Source of the DNA: Synechococcus sp. 1G10
Lineage (GTDB): Bacteria > Cyanobacteriota > Cyanobacteriia > PCC-6307 > Cyanobiaceae
Direction of reading: 5' to 3'
Assembly (NCBI RefSeq): GCF_002252625.1
Contig: NZ_NQKW01000004.1
Span: forward strand, 1-64,000
Length of the DNA stretch: 64,000 nucleotides
The notes beneath the pieces are model-generated. The model saw only the letters and a list, made by a program, of their open reading frames with translations. It was not told the DNA's origin and ran no database searches. Below are positions 28,972-36,962 of the stretch, piece after piece. Made by a program: the position numbers and the translations under genes. Position 1 is the stretch's first letter. Every line of letters begins with the position of its first letter.

Positions 28972-29636
28972 ACGGACCCCTGATCCTGCTGGTGGGGGAG
29001 GAGGCCGAAGCGCTGGCGCCGCGCCTGGAGGCATCCGGTTACCGCACCGCGCCGGTGGGTGCCCTGCCCGATCCGCCGGCGGCGGTGCTGGTGTCGGGAG
29101 CGGATGGGGTGGCCACGATTCCAACCCTGCGCATGATTCTGGAGGATGTGCCGATCCTGCTGGATCTGGTCAGCGACAGCGTCGAGGCTCGCTCCCGCTG
29201 CTTCAGCTCCGGCGCCGACGACTTCTGGCTCTCCAGCGCCGGCGGCAGTGACCTGCTGATGCGACTGCGCCTGCACCTGCAGATCCGCGGCGACAACCGC
29301 GGCCAGGTGCCGCCCCTGCAACTCGCTGATCTGCACCTGGATCCCGCCAGCAGGCAGGTGCGGCGGGGGCGGCGTCTGCTCGCGCTCACCGCCCGCGAGT
29401 ACCAGTTGCTGCTCGCCCTGATGCGACAGCCTGGGATGGTGCTCAGCCGCGAGCAGATCCTCGCCGAGGTGTGGAACGACCAGGGGGGAGCCGCCAGCAA
29501 CGTGGTGGAGGTGTATGTCCGATACCTGCGCCAGAAGCTGGAGGAACAGGGTGAGCAGCGCCTGATCCACACCGTGCGCGGCCGGGGCTACTGCCTGTGT
29601 GAAAGGCCGCCGAAGCCGGAGCGGCCGGCGACATGA
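28968..29636 (+). CDS. OmpR-type response regulator with degenerate receiver
   Basis: A 222-residue regulator. The C-terminal half is an intact OmpR/PhoB winged helix ([63 protein letters not shown]). The N-terminal half folds like a receiver ([20 protein letters not shown]) but where the phospho-acceptor Asp should follow the third strand it reads [10 protein letters not shown], and the usual conserved Lys is also not apparent. It therefore probably acts without phosphorylation, like other atypical regulators. It overlaps nadK by 4 bases, hinting at control by, or of, redox-cofactor supply; that is inference. Confidence 0.85.
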   Translation: MNGPLILLVGEEAEALAPRLEASGYRTAPVGALPDPPAAVLVSGADGVATIPTLRMILEDVPILLDLVSDSVEARSRCFSSGADDFWLSSAGGSDLLMRLRLHLQIRGDNRGQVPPLQLADLHLDPASRQVRRGRRLLALTAREYQLLLALMRQPGMVLSREQILAEVWNDQGGAASNVVEVYVRYLRQKLEEQGEQRLIHTVRGRGYCLCERPPKPERPAT

Positions 29637-29652
29637 GACGTCCTGCAGCCTG

Positions 29653-30216
29653 ATGGGAAGCCCGTTGAGAGCTGGTTCCCTGCTCGCCCTCAGTTTGACG
29701 ACTGGGTTGCTGACGACCGGGCTGCTGGCGGCGGGGTTTCACACGGACCCTCGGCCCGCCATGGCGGACAGCCGTTCGCCAGCCGCTCCCCCCCAGTTCC
29801 TGCCGATTGAGGCGGAATGGTGCCTGGAGCGTGCCGAGACCGCGGCGAGCACGCTGCCACCGACCTGTATCCAGCTGGAGGTGCCCCGCACCCCCCGTCA
29901 GTACGCCTGGGGCCTGATGCAGCGGCCGGCGCTTGGACGGTTGCGGGGGATGTGGTTCCGCTTTGAGCCGGCCCAGGCCGTGAGCTTCTGGATGCACCGC
30001 ACCCTCACCCCGCTCGACATGTTGTTCATCCGCGAGGGGCGGGTGATCGCCATCCAGGCCAACGTGCAGCCCTGCCCGCGGCTGCCCTGCCCCAGTTACG
30101 GCCCCGGCGAACCGGCCGATGGGGTGGTGGAGCTCGACGCGGGCGAGGCGGCGGCCCTGGGCATCAGCGAGGGCAGCGTTGCCGTGATCCGGCTCCGGGA
30201 GCCGGAAGCTCCTTAG
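29653..30216 (+). CDS. DUF192 exported protein
   Basis: A 187-residue protein with an N-terminal signal sequence (LLALSLTTGLLTTGLLAAGF) and a DUF192 domain: LEVPRTPRQYAWGLMQRPAL, GMWFRFEPAQAVSFWMHRTL, TPLDMLFIREGRVIAIQANV and VVELDAGEAAALGI. The family is a small beta-barrel of unknown function found in bacteria and archaea. ATG 29653 is the start next to the signal peptide, 16 bases after the response regulator stop. Confidence 0.85.
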   Translation: MGSPLRAGSLLALSLTTGLLTTGLLAAGFHTDPRPAMADSRSPAAPPQFLPIEAEWCLERAETAASTLPPTCIQLEVPRTPRQYAWGLMQRPALGRLRGMWFRFEPAQAVSFWMHRTLTPLDMLFIREGRVIAIQANVQPCPRLPCPSYGPGEPADGVVELDAGEAAALGISEGSVAVIRLREPEAP

Positions 30217-30224
30217 GTTCGGGC

Positions 30225-31505
30225 TCAGTCTTTGCGGCCCTTGAGCACCAGCACCGGATTGAGCGGGGCCAGGCGGGTGCCATCGGCCAGGGGGGAGCCC
30301 CGCCAGGCCTGCAACTGACTCACCTGCACCCTCAGCCCGGCCCGCTCCAGCGGCGGCCTCAACTCCGCGAGGGCTTCGAGGGTGGCCAGGGGAATCACCA
30401 CCTGTCCGAGGGGACGCAGGCGCCGCAGCACGATCTCGAGCAGGGCCAGGCGCTGGCGGCCGCCGCCACCAAGCAGCACCCGGTCGGGATCGGGGGGGCC
30501 GCCCTGCTGCAGCACGGTGAGGGCATCGCCTTCAAGCACCCCCACTGGCTCAACGTCGAGCCGCTCAGCATTGGCCCGGATCAGGGCCGCTGAACCGCCT
30601 CGCCGCTCAAGGGCCCAGAGTTCCAGGCCCGGACGCAGCCGCAGGGCCTCCAGGCCCACCGAGCCCACCCCGGCCCCCACATCCCAGAGCACACCGCTGC
30701 CGGGCAGCTCCAGGTCAGCGAGCAACTGGATGCGTACCTCACGCTTGGTCATCAGGCCGGGACGATCGGGGTGCTGCAGCCAGAGGCCATCGTCGAGGCC
30801 GAACAGCGGCAGGCTGGCGGGATTGGGGGGCGGAGGCGGCTCTGCAATCAGCAGCACCATGTGCAGCGGATCGAGATCGGCCGGCAGCGCCGCCCGGGGG
30901 GCGAGCCGGAGCACCCTCTCCTCGGGGTGGCCGAGCCGTTCACACAGCCAGACGGCATAAGCCGCCTCCAGACCGGAGGCGGCCAGGATCCGCCGCACCT
31001 CCTCGACGCCGCCGCGGCCGGGATCGGTGAGCACCGCCAGGGCCGCCGGACGTTGCTGCAGACGGCTCGCCAGCGGTTCGGGGTCGCGGCCGTGCAGGCT
31101 CAGCCACTCCGCGTCCTGCCAGGGGCGGCCGAGGCGGGCGAAGGCCAGCTGCAGGCTGGAGGGGGCGGGATGAAAGCGGAGGCACTCGGGGGGAAAGCGA
31201 CCCAGCAGCAGGCGGCCGATGCCGAACCAGAGGGGATCACCGCTGGCGAGCAGCACCACCGCCCGACCGGCGGCCAGGGCTCGCTCCAGCTGGGGAAAGA
31301 GCTGCTCTGGGCGATCACTGGCCACCAACTCCGGCGGCTTGAGCTCCTCCGCCAGGGCCTGGCGCAGTCCAGGCAGCAGCCTGGCGGGCGCCGCCAGCAG
31401 ATCGGCCTGGCGCACCAGGGCCGCCGCTGCCGCTGGCAGGGAGGCCAGCCCGCCGGCGTCGCTGCCGATCACCTCGAGACGATGCTGCTGGAGCGGTTGA
31501 TCCAC
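30225..31505 (-). CDS. cobL: Precorrin-6Y C5,15-methyltransferase (decarboxylating), CobL / CbiET
   Basis: A two-domain enzyme of the corrin ring pathway. The N-terminal CbiE-type tetrapyrrole methylase domain shows VIGSDAGGLASLPAAAAALV, LLASGDPLWFGIGRLLLGRF and FHPAPSSLQLAFARLGRPWQ. The C-terminal CbiT domain is a Rossmann SAM methyltransferase (MTKREVRIQLLADLELPGSG, WDVGAGVGSVGLEALRLRPG) that also decarboxylates the C12 acetate. Start unsure: GTG 31505 is given, GTG 31472 would begin at IGSDAGG. With cobQ at 4.6 kb it shows the strain makes pseudocobalamin-type corrinoids, at dispersed loci. Confidence 0.92.
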   Translation of the reverse strand: MDQPLQQHRLEVIGSDAGGLASLPAAAAALVRQADLLAAPARLLPGLRQALAEELKPPELVASDRPEQLFPQLERALAAGRAVVLLASGDPLWFGIGRLLLGRFPPECLRFHPAPSSLQLAFARLGRPWQDAEWLSLHGRDPEPLASRLQQRPAALAVLTDPGRGGVEEVRRILAASGLEAAYAVWLCERLGHPEERVLRLAPRAALPADLDPLHMVLLIAEPPPPPNPASLPLFGLDDGLWLQHPDRPGLMTKREVRIQLLADLELPGSGVLWDVGAGVGSVGLEALRLRPGLELWALERRGGSAALIRANAERLDVEPVGVLEGDALTVLQQGGPPDPDRVLLGGGGRQRLALLEIVLRRLRPLGQVVIPLATLEALAELRPPLERAGLRVQVSQLQAWRGSPLADGTRLAPLNPVLVLKGRKD

Positions 31506-31567
31506 GTGGGGACTCCGGTGCGGCGGCTGGCCGGGCCCCGCCATGATGCCCGCGAGTTGAAGCGCCC

Positions 31568-31813
31568 ATGGCCGCACCTGAGCCCCCCTCCCGCCGCCAG
31601 CGCGTGCATGAACTGGCCCTGGCCCTGCTGGCGCGGCAAGCCGAGATCGAGCTGCTCAGCCCCGAAGCCACCGGCGGCGGCGGTGAGGAGGCCTGCCTCT
31701 GGCTGGAGCGGAACCGGCGGGTGGTGCAGCGCTACCAGGCTGTGGTGCGCTCGGCGATCACCCTTGATGCCCTGATCGAGCAGGAAGTGGCCGCCGGGGC
31801 CGGCCAGCTCTGA
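31568..31813 (+). CDS. Small conserved hypothetical protein
   Basis: An 81-residue mostly helical soluble protein (RRQRVHELALALLARQAEIE, LWLERNRRVVQRYQAVVRSA) that I cannot assign. It begins about 60 bases from the divergent cobL and ends just before the GH116 gene, with which it may be co-transcribed. Codon use is like the flanking genes. Confidence 0.6.
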   Translation: MAAPEPPSRRQRVHELALALLARQAEIELLSPEATGGGGEEACLWLERNRRVVQRYQAVVRSAITLDALIEQEVAAGAGQL

Positions 31814-31831
31814 CAAGCTGACGCCACCTCG

Positions 31832-34363
31832 ATGAGCACCATGGCTCCGTTCGGCCTGTCAGCCCTCTCCACGCTGTTGCGCGGGTCCGGCGCCGGTCGG
31901 CCCGCCCAGGCCCCCCCCGCCAGCTGGCAGCGGCCGATCGGCCAGGGCTGGGAGGCCCCCTACACGGTGCGCTACGCCAGCAATCTCGACGACGGTCCCA
32001 ACCACGGCGCCCCACTCGGGGGCTTCGGTGCGGGCTGCATCGGCCGCGGACCCGACGGCAACTTCAACCTCTGGCACCTCGATGGGGGTGAGCACTGGTT
32101 CGGGGTGTTGCCCGACTGCCAGTTCGCCCTGTTCGAGCACGACGGCACAGCGAGCAGGGCCCGGGCCCTGGCCATGACCCCTGACCACGACGACTCCCGG
32201 CCGGAGGCCAGCGAGCGTCCCCTGGGCCGCTGGCAGTGGCTTGGAGGCGAGACCAGCGACGGCAGCGAAACCAGCGCCAAGGCCGGCACCTACGCCGCCC
32301 GCTATCCGCTGCACTGGTTCGATTACCAGGCCGACTTCCGCGCCGAGGCCAGCTGCGAGGCCTTCAGCCCCATCCTCCCCGGCGACTATCAACGCACCAG
32401 CTATCCGGTGGCGGTATTCCGCTGGCGGCTGGCCAACCCCACCAAGGCCCCCCTGGATCTCTCGTTGCTGCTGAGCTGGCGCAACACGGTGGGCTGGTTC
32501 ACCAACACCGATCCCAGCGCCGCCGTGACGTTCCGCGACGACGGCAGCCCTGAGCACAACTACCTGCCCGCCATCGGAGCGGGGGTAGGCCAGCGCAACC
32601 GCTGGATCGACACACCGGGCCTGACGGGTGTGCTGCTGGAAGGAGCGCCCAGCCAGCCGATCGCCGAGGGGCAGGGTCAGTGGTGCCTGGCGGTGCCCGA
32701 CCAGCTGGAGGGGGTGGAGGTGATGCGCTGCAGCCGCTGGGATCCCAGCGGAGATGGCGGCGAGATCTGGGAGGCGTTTTCCCGCGACGGCTCGATCCCC
32801 AACAGCAACAACGACCGCCGCAGCACCGGCAGCGAGCAGGCCAGCGCCGCGATCGCCCTGCGGCTGAGGTTGGAGCCGGGGGCTGAAATCGAGCTGCCGG
32901 TGGTGATCAGCTGGGATCTGCCCGTGACCGCCTTCGCCACGGGCACGTCCGCCCTGCGTCGATACACGGATTTCTTCGGGGCCACGGGCGACAACGCGGT
33001 CGCCATCGCTGCCGAGGCCCTGGGCGCATGGCGTCAGTGGCGCGATGCCATCGAGGCCTGGCAGAAACCGGTGCTGGAGCGCAGCGACCTGCCCGAGCCC
33101 CTGCGCATGGCCCTGCTCAATGAGCTCTACGACCTCGCCAGCGGCGGCAGCCTCTGGACCGCCGCCAGCTCCACCGATCCGGTGGGCCGTTTCGGGGTGC
33201 TGGAGTGCCTCGACTACGCCTGGTACGAAAGCCTGGATGTGCGGCTCTACGGCTCCTTCGCCCTGCTGCAGCTCTGGCCCGAACTCGACAAGGCGGTGCT
33301 GAGAAGCTTCGCGCGGGCCATTCCCGCCGCCGATGCCACCCCCCGGCCGATCGGCTGGTATTTCACCCAGGGGCGGGGCCGGGTGGAAGCGGCCCGCAAG
33401 CTGGCCGGCGCCACCCCCCACGACCTGGGCGCCCCCAACGAGCGGCCCTTCGATGCCACCAACTACACCGCCTATCAAGACTGCAACCTCTGGAAGGACC
33501 TGGCCTCCGACTTCGTGCTGCAGGTCTGGCGGCTGTTCCGTCTCTCCCCATCGGGGGAAGACCTGCGCTTCCTGGCCGACTGCTGGCCGGCGGTGGTGGA
33601 GTCGCTTCGCTATCTCAAGCAGTTCGACATCAACGACGACGGCCTGCCCGACAACGGCGGCGCGCCTGATCAGACCTTTGACGACTGGCCACTGCAGGGA
33701 GTGAGCGCCTACTGCGGTGCCCTCTGGATCGCGGCCCTGGAAGCGGCCCTGGCAATGGCCCAGCGGCTGCAGCTCGATCTTGGCCTCGACACCGGCGCCG
33801 AGCAGCGGGAATTCGGCAGCTGGCTGGAGCCGTCACGGGCCAACTTCGATCGGCTGCTCTGGAACGGGGAGTACTACCGGATCGATGCCGGCAGCGGCAC
33901 ACCGGTGGTGATGGCCGACCAGCTCTGCGGCGATTTCTACGCCCGCCTGCTGGGGCTGCCGCCGGTGGTGAGCGATGAGCGGGCCCTCTCGGCCTTGACG
34001 GCGATTCGTGAGGCCTGCTTCGAGCGCTTCGAGGGGGGGAGGCTGGGGGTGGCCAACGGCCTGCGCCGCGACGGCACGCCGCTTGATCCCAACGGCACCC
34101 ACCCGCTGGAGATATGGACCGGCATCAATTTCGGCCTGGCGGCCTATTACCGCCTGATGGGTCAGACCGACACGGCCATGGCGATCAGCGGCGCCGTGGT
34201 GGGCCAGGTGTATGCGGGAGGGTTGCAGTTCCGCACGCCCGAGGCGATCACGGCGGTGGGCACGTTCCGGGCCTGCCACTACCTGCGGGCGATGGCGATC
34301 TGGGCGCTCTGGGCCACCCACACCCAGTGGCAGCCGATCCCTGGAGCCGAGCGCGAACCATGA
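31832..34363 (+). CDS. GH116 family glycoside hydrolase (GBA2/glucosylceramidase-like)
   Basis: An 843-residue enzyme resembling bile-acid beta-glucosidase/non-lysosomal glucosylceramidase. The N-terminal beta-sandwich domain shows GPNHGAPLGGFGAGCIGRGP, FNLWHLDGGEHWFGVLPDCQ and LLLSWRNTVGWFTNT. The catalytic (alpha/alpha)6 barrel has VLECLDYAWYESLDVRLYGS, which includes the expected Glu nucleophile, and GGAPDQTFDDWPLQGVSAYC with the acid/base Asp. No signal peptide, so it is cytosolic or peripheral. Likely substrates are beta-glucosides such as glucosylated lipids, which is inference. The stop overlaps the DUF3122 start (ATGA). Confidence 0.88.
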   Translation: MSTMAPFGLSALSTLLRGSGAGRPAQAPPASWQRPIGQGWEAPYTVRYASNLDDGPNHGAPLGGFGAGCIGRGPDGNFNLWHLDGGEHWFGVLPDCQFALFEHDGTASRARALAMTPDHDDSRPEASERPLGRWQWLGGETSDGSETSAKAGTYAARYPLHWFDYQADFRAEASCEAFSPILPGDYQRTSYPVAVFRWRLANPTKAPLDLSLLLSWRNTVGWFTNTDPSAAVTFRDDGSPEHNYLPAIGAGVGQRNRWIDTPGLTGVLLEGAPSQPIAEGQGQWCLAVPDQLEGVEVMRCSRWDPSGDGGEIWEAFSRDGSIPNSNNDRRSTGSEQASAAIALRLRLEPGAEIELPVVISWDLPVTAFATGTSALRRYTDFFGATGDNAVAIAAEALGAWRQWRDAIEAWQKPVLERSDLPEPLRMALLNELYDLASGGSLWTAASSTDPVGRFGVLECLDYAWYESLDVRLYGSFALLQLWPELDKAVLRSFARAIPAADATPRPIGWYFTQGRGRVEAARKLAGATPHDLGAPNERPFDATNYTAYQDCNLWKDLASDFVLQVWRLFRLSPSGEDLRFLADCWPAVVESLRYLKQFDINDDGLPDNGGAPDQTFDDWPLQGVSAYCGALWIAALEAALAMAQRLQLDLGLDTGAEQREFGSWLEPSRANFDRLLWNGEYYRIDAGSGTPVVMADQLCGDFYARLLGLPPVVSDERALSALTAIREACFERFEGGRLGVANGLRRDGTPLDPNGTHPLEIWTGINFGLAAYYRLMGQTDTAMAISGAVVGQVYAGGLQFRTPEAITAVGTFRACHYLRAMAIWALWATHTQWQPIPGAEREP

Positions 34364-34866
34364 GCGGGGTGATCCGGCAAGCAGGTCGGTTGCTGCTGTC
34401 GCTGGGCCTGGTGCTGGCCTGCCTGTTTGCTCTGGTGAAGCCAGCGGCGGCCCAGCTGCACGCACACCCCAGCGAAACCGGCAGCCCGGTGCTGCGCAGC
34501 CTGGTGAGCGTGCGGGATCTCGATGATCAGGCCTGGCAGCTGGTGGCCTTTCGCGATGGACCGCCCGGAGCTCCCCTGCGCCTGCGGGTGGTGGGCTATC
34601 CCGGCAAGGTGCGGCTCGATCACCCCACTGCGCTGCAGGTGCGCTCGGGCCCATTCCAGTGGCAGCTGGAAGATCTGACCCTCGAGAACCAGGCATTGAG
34701 CAACGACGGCCGCGCCGCCGCCGCCGAATTCGATCTGAGCCCTTTGTTGGCCGAACTGAGCCAGAATCGCCCGCTGCGGCTGCGGCTGCCGGGGGTGTTC
34801 ACGGAGCTGCCGGTACCTCCGTTCGTGGTGGCCGAGTGGCGCAGCCTGGTGAGAACTCCGGCGTGA
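34360..34866 (+). CDS. DUF3122 exported protein
   Basis: A 168-residue protein with a signal peptide (LLLSLGLVLACLFALVKPAA, then AQ) and a beta-rich domain: VSVRDLDDQAWQLVAFRDGP, LRLRVVGYPGKVRLDHP, WQLEDLTLENQAL and RPLRLRLPGVFTELPVPPFV. This is the DUF3122 pattern, confined to cyanobacteria and of unknown function. It is translationally coupled to the GH116 gene before it and to ribD after it. Confidence 0.83.
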   Translation: MSGVIRQAGRLLLSLGLVLACLFALVKPAAAQLHAHPSETGSPVLRSLVSVRDLDDQAWQLVAFRDGPPGAPLRLRVVGYPGKVRLDHPTALQVRSGPFQWQLEDLTLENQALSNDGRAAAAEFDLSPLLAELSQNRPLRLRLPGVFTELPVPPFVVAEWRSLVRTPA

Positions 34867-35957
34867 CCAGGGGGAGCCCCTGGAGCACCTGGATGGAGCG
34901 CGCCCTCGGCCTGGCCGCCCTGGCGCGGGGTCGCACCAGCCCCAACCCCCTGGTGGGCGCCCTGGTGGTCGATGCCAGCGGCCTGCTGGTGGGGGAGGGC
35001 TTCCACGCCGCTGCCGGAAGGCCCCACGCGGAGGTGGGAGCCCTGGCCCAGGCGGGAGATCGGGCTCGAGGGGGCACCTTGGTGGTGACCCTGGAGCCCT
35101 GCTGTCACCAGGGCCGCACGCCCCCCTGCAGCGAGGCCGTGATCGCAGCAGGGATCCGGCGGGTGATCGTGGCCATGGAGGACCCTGATCCGCGGGTGGC
35201 GGGCGAAGGCATCAAGGCATTGCGCCAGGCCGGGACGGACGTGCTGGTGGGGGTGCGCCAGGCCGAGGCCCAGAACCTGAATGCCGCCTTCTGCCACCGG
35301 CTGCGCACCAGCCGGCCCCTGGGGGTCCTCAAGTGGGCGATGAGCGTGGACGGACGCACGGCCCTGTCCAACGGAGCCAGCCAGTGGATCAGCGGGCCAG
35401 CGTCGCGGCAGAGGGTGCACGAGCTGCGGGCCGATTGCGATGCGGTGATCGTGGGTGGCGGCACACTGCGCTCGGATAATCCCCTGCTCACCAGCCGGGG
35501 GCGGCGCGCGATCGAGCCGCTGCGAGTGGTGATCAGCCGCGGCCTGGAGCTGCCGGAGCGGGCCCAGCTGTGGGACCAGCGCGCGGCTCCCACCCTGGTG
35601 GCCCATGGGCCCGAGGCCCCCGAGCCAGCACGACTGCGGCTGGATGGGCTGGGGGTGGAGCGGCTGGAGCTTGCCTGCTGCGAACCGCTGGAGTTGATGC
35701 AGGCCCTGGCCCGGAGGGGCTGCAACCAGGTGCTGTGGGAGTGCGGCCCGACCCTGGCGGCGGCGGCGCTGCGCCAGGGTTGCGTGCAGCGGCTGGTGGC
35801 GGTGGTGGCCCCGAAGTTGCTGGGTGGCATCGCCGCCCGCACACCGCTGGGGGATCTGCAGCTGAGCTCGATGGCGATGGCGCCCTCCTGGCGGGAGCTG
35901 GGGCTGAGCCGCTCGGGAGCCGATCTGATCTGGGAGCTGAACGGACCCGAGGGCTGA
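34863..35957 (+). CDS. ribD: Riboflavin biosynthesis deaminase/reductase RibD
   Basis: Catalyses deamination and reduction of the pyrimidine intermediate from GTP. The 364-residue protein has the zinc deaminase domain (LGLAALARGRTSPNPLVGAL, GRPHAEVGAL, LVVTLEPCCHQGRTPPCSEA) and the C-terminal HTP reductase (GVLKWAMSVDGRTALSNGAS, WISGPASR, ADCDAVIVGGGTLRSDNPLL, VLWECGPTLAAAALR). The start is GTG 34863, overlapping the DUF3122 stop. ribF at 24-25 kb covers the last flavin steps. Confidence 0.95.
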   Translation: MTRGSPWSTWMERALGLAALARGRTSPNPLVGALVVDASGLLVGEGFHAAAGRPHAEVGALAQAGDRARGGTLVVTLEPCCHQGRTPPCSEAVIAAGIRRVIVAMEDPDPRVAGEGIKALRQAGTDVLVGVRQAEAQNLNAAFCHRLRTSRPLGVLKWAMSVDGRTALSNGASQWISGPASRQRVHELRADCDAVIVGGGTLRSDNPLLTSRGRRAIEPLRVVISRGLELPERAQLWDQRAAPTLVAHGPEAPEPARLRLDGLGVERLELACCEPLELMQALARRGCNQVLWECGPTLAAAALRQGCVQRLVAVVAPKLLGGIAARTPLGDLQLSSMAMAPSWRELGLSRSGADLIWELNGPEG

Positions 35958-35989
35958 AGGCGCTGGACGACCGTCCTTAGAGGCCAGCC

Positions 35990-36955
35990 ATGCTCAATCC
36001 CCTCCAGCTGAGCCTGCCGATTCCCCTGCTGGGGATCCTGCTGGCGGCTGGGGTTTGGCTGAGCCTGCAACTGGTTGGCCAGCGGCTTCCCAGTGGATCG
36101 CTGGGCCGCGCTCTGGTGCTGCGCAGCCGCCTCAGCCTCACGCTCATGATCCTGGTCAGTTCCACCGCCTGGTGGCTGCTGACCCTGCTGGGCCCCGAGC
36201 TGCTGCGCTGGAAGGGCGAGATCTGGCGCAAGGCCGACGCCTACTCCCAGCAGGTGTTCCCACATCTTCCCCAGCGGGAGCGCCTGTACCTCTTCGATCT
36301 CAGCGACAAGCTGCTCACGGTGCTGGTGGCTGTGATCATCAGCCTGGAGCTGCTGCGGCGGCTTGGCACCCCCACCGCCCTTCTGGCCACCGCCGGTGGC
36401 TTCGGTGCCGCGGCCCTGGGTTTCGGCGCCCGCACGATCGTGGAGAATGGTCTGAGCGGCATCAGCCTCTACATCAACAGACCCTTCGTGGTGGGGGATC
36501 TCATCCGAATCCCCGCAGAAGATGTCAACGGCACCGTGCAAACAATCAGCTGGTTCTACACGGAGTTGCGTGATCCGGAACGACAGCCGGTCTTCATCCC
36601 AAATTCGATCTTCACCGTGAAGCCGATCATCAACGTCGCCCGGATCGACAGCCGGCGGGTCTGGATCGACTTCGGGCTGCGCTACGACGACCGTGCCGCG
36701 ATCGAGCCCATCATCGCCGAGCTGCGCCAGCAGCTGGATTCGAACACGAGGATCGATCACGACAAGGCAGCGGCAGTGCATTTCGTTGGCTATGGGGAAT
36801 CCAGTCTCAACCTGCGCCTGCTCTGCTATGTGGCCAGTGGCGACATCCAGGCCGCCTGGGATCTGCAGCAGGAGCTGTTGTTGCGCATCGGTGAAGTGGT
36901 GGAGAAGCATCAGGCGGGAATGCCCTTCCCCACGCACAGCCTGATCAGGGGCTGA
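35990..36955 (+). CDS. MscS-family mechanosensitive channel
   Basis: A 321-residue small-conductance mechanosensitive channel homologue. Three membrane segments are visible (LGILLAAGVWLSLQLVG, LSLTLMILVSSTAWWLLTLL, LLTVLVAVIISLELLRRL), followed by the pore-lining TM3 pattern GGFGAAALGFGARTIVENGL, then the beta domain (SLYINRPFVVGDLIRIP, VNGTVQTISWFYTELRD, VFIPNSIF) and the C-terminal vestibule. It relieves turgor under hypo-osmotic shock, or may conduct specific ions. It starts 32 bases after ribD and ends 7 before the ATP-grasp gene. Confidence 0.92.
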   Translation: MLNPLQLSLPIPLLGILLAAGVWLSLQLVGQRLPSGSLGRALVLRSRLSLTLMILVSSTAWWLLTLLGPELLRWKGEIWRKADAYSQQVFPHLPQRERLYLFDLSDKLLTVLVAVIISLELLRRLGTPTALLATAGGFGAAALGFGARTIVENGLSGISLYINRPFVVGDLIRIPAEDVNGTVQTISWFYTELRDPERQPVFIPNSIFTVKPIINVARIDSRRVWIDFGLRYDDRAAIEPIIAELRQQLDSNTRIDHDKAAAVHFVGYGESSLNLRLLCYVASGDIQAAWDLQQELLLRIGEVVEKHQAGMPFPTHSLIRG

Positions 36956-36962
36956 TCTCACG

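Noticed and set aside
31859-33478. 539-codon minus-strand open frame within the GH116 gene
   Set aside because: Fully antisense to a gene with conserved catalytic motifs; Gly/Ala/Val-rich shadow.
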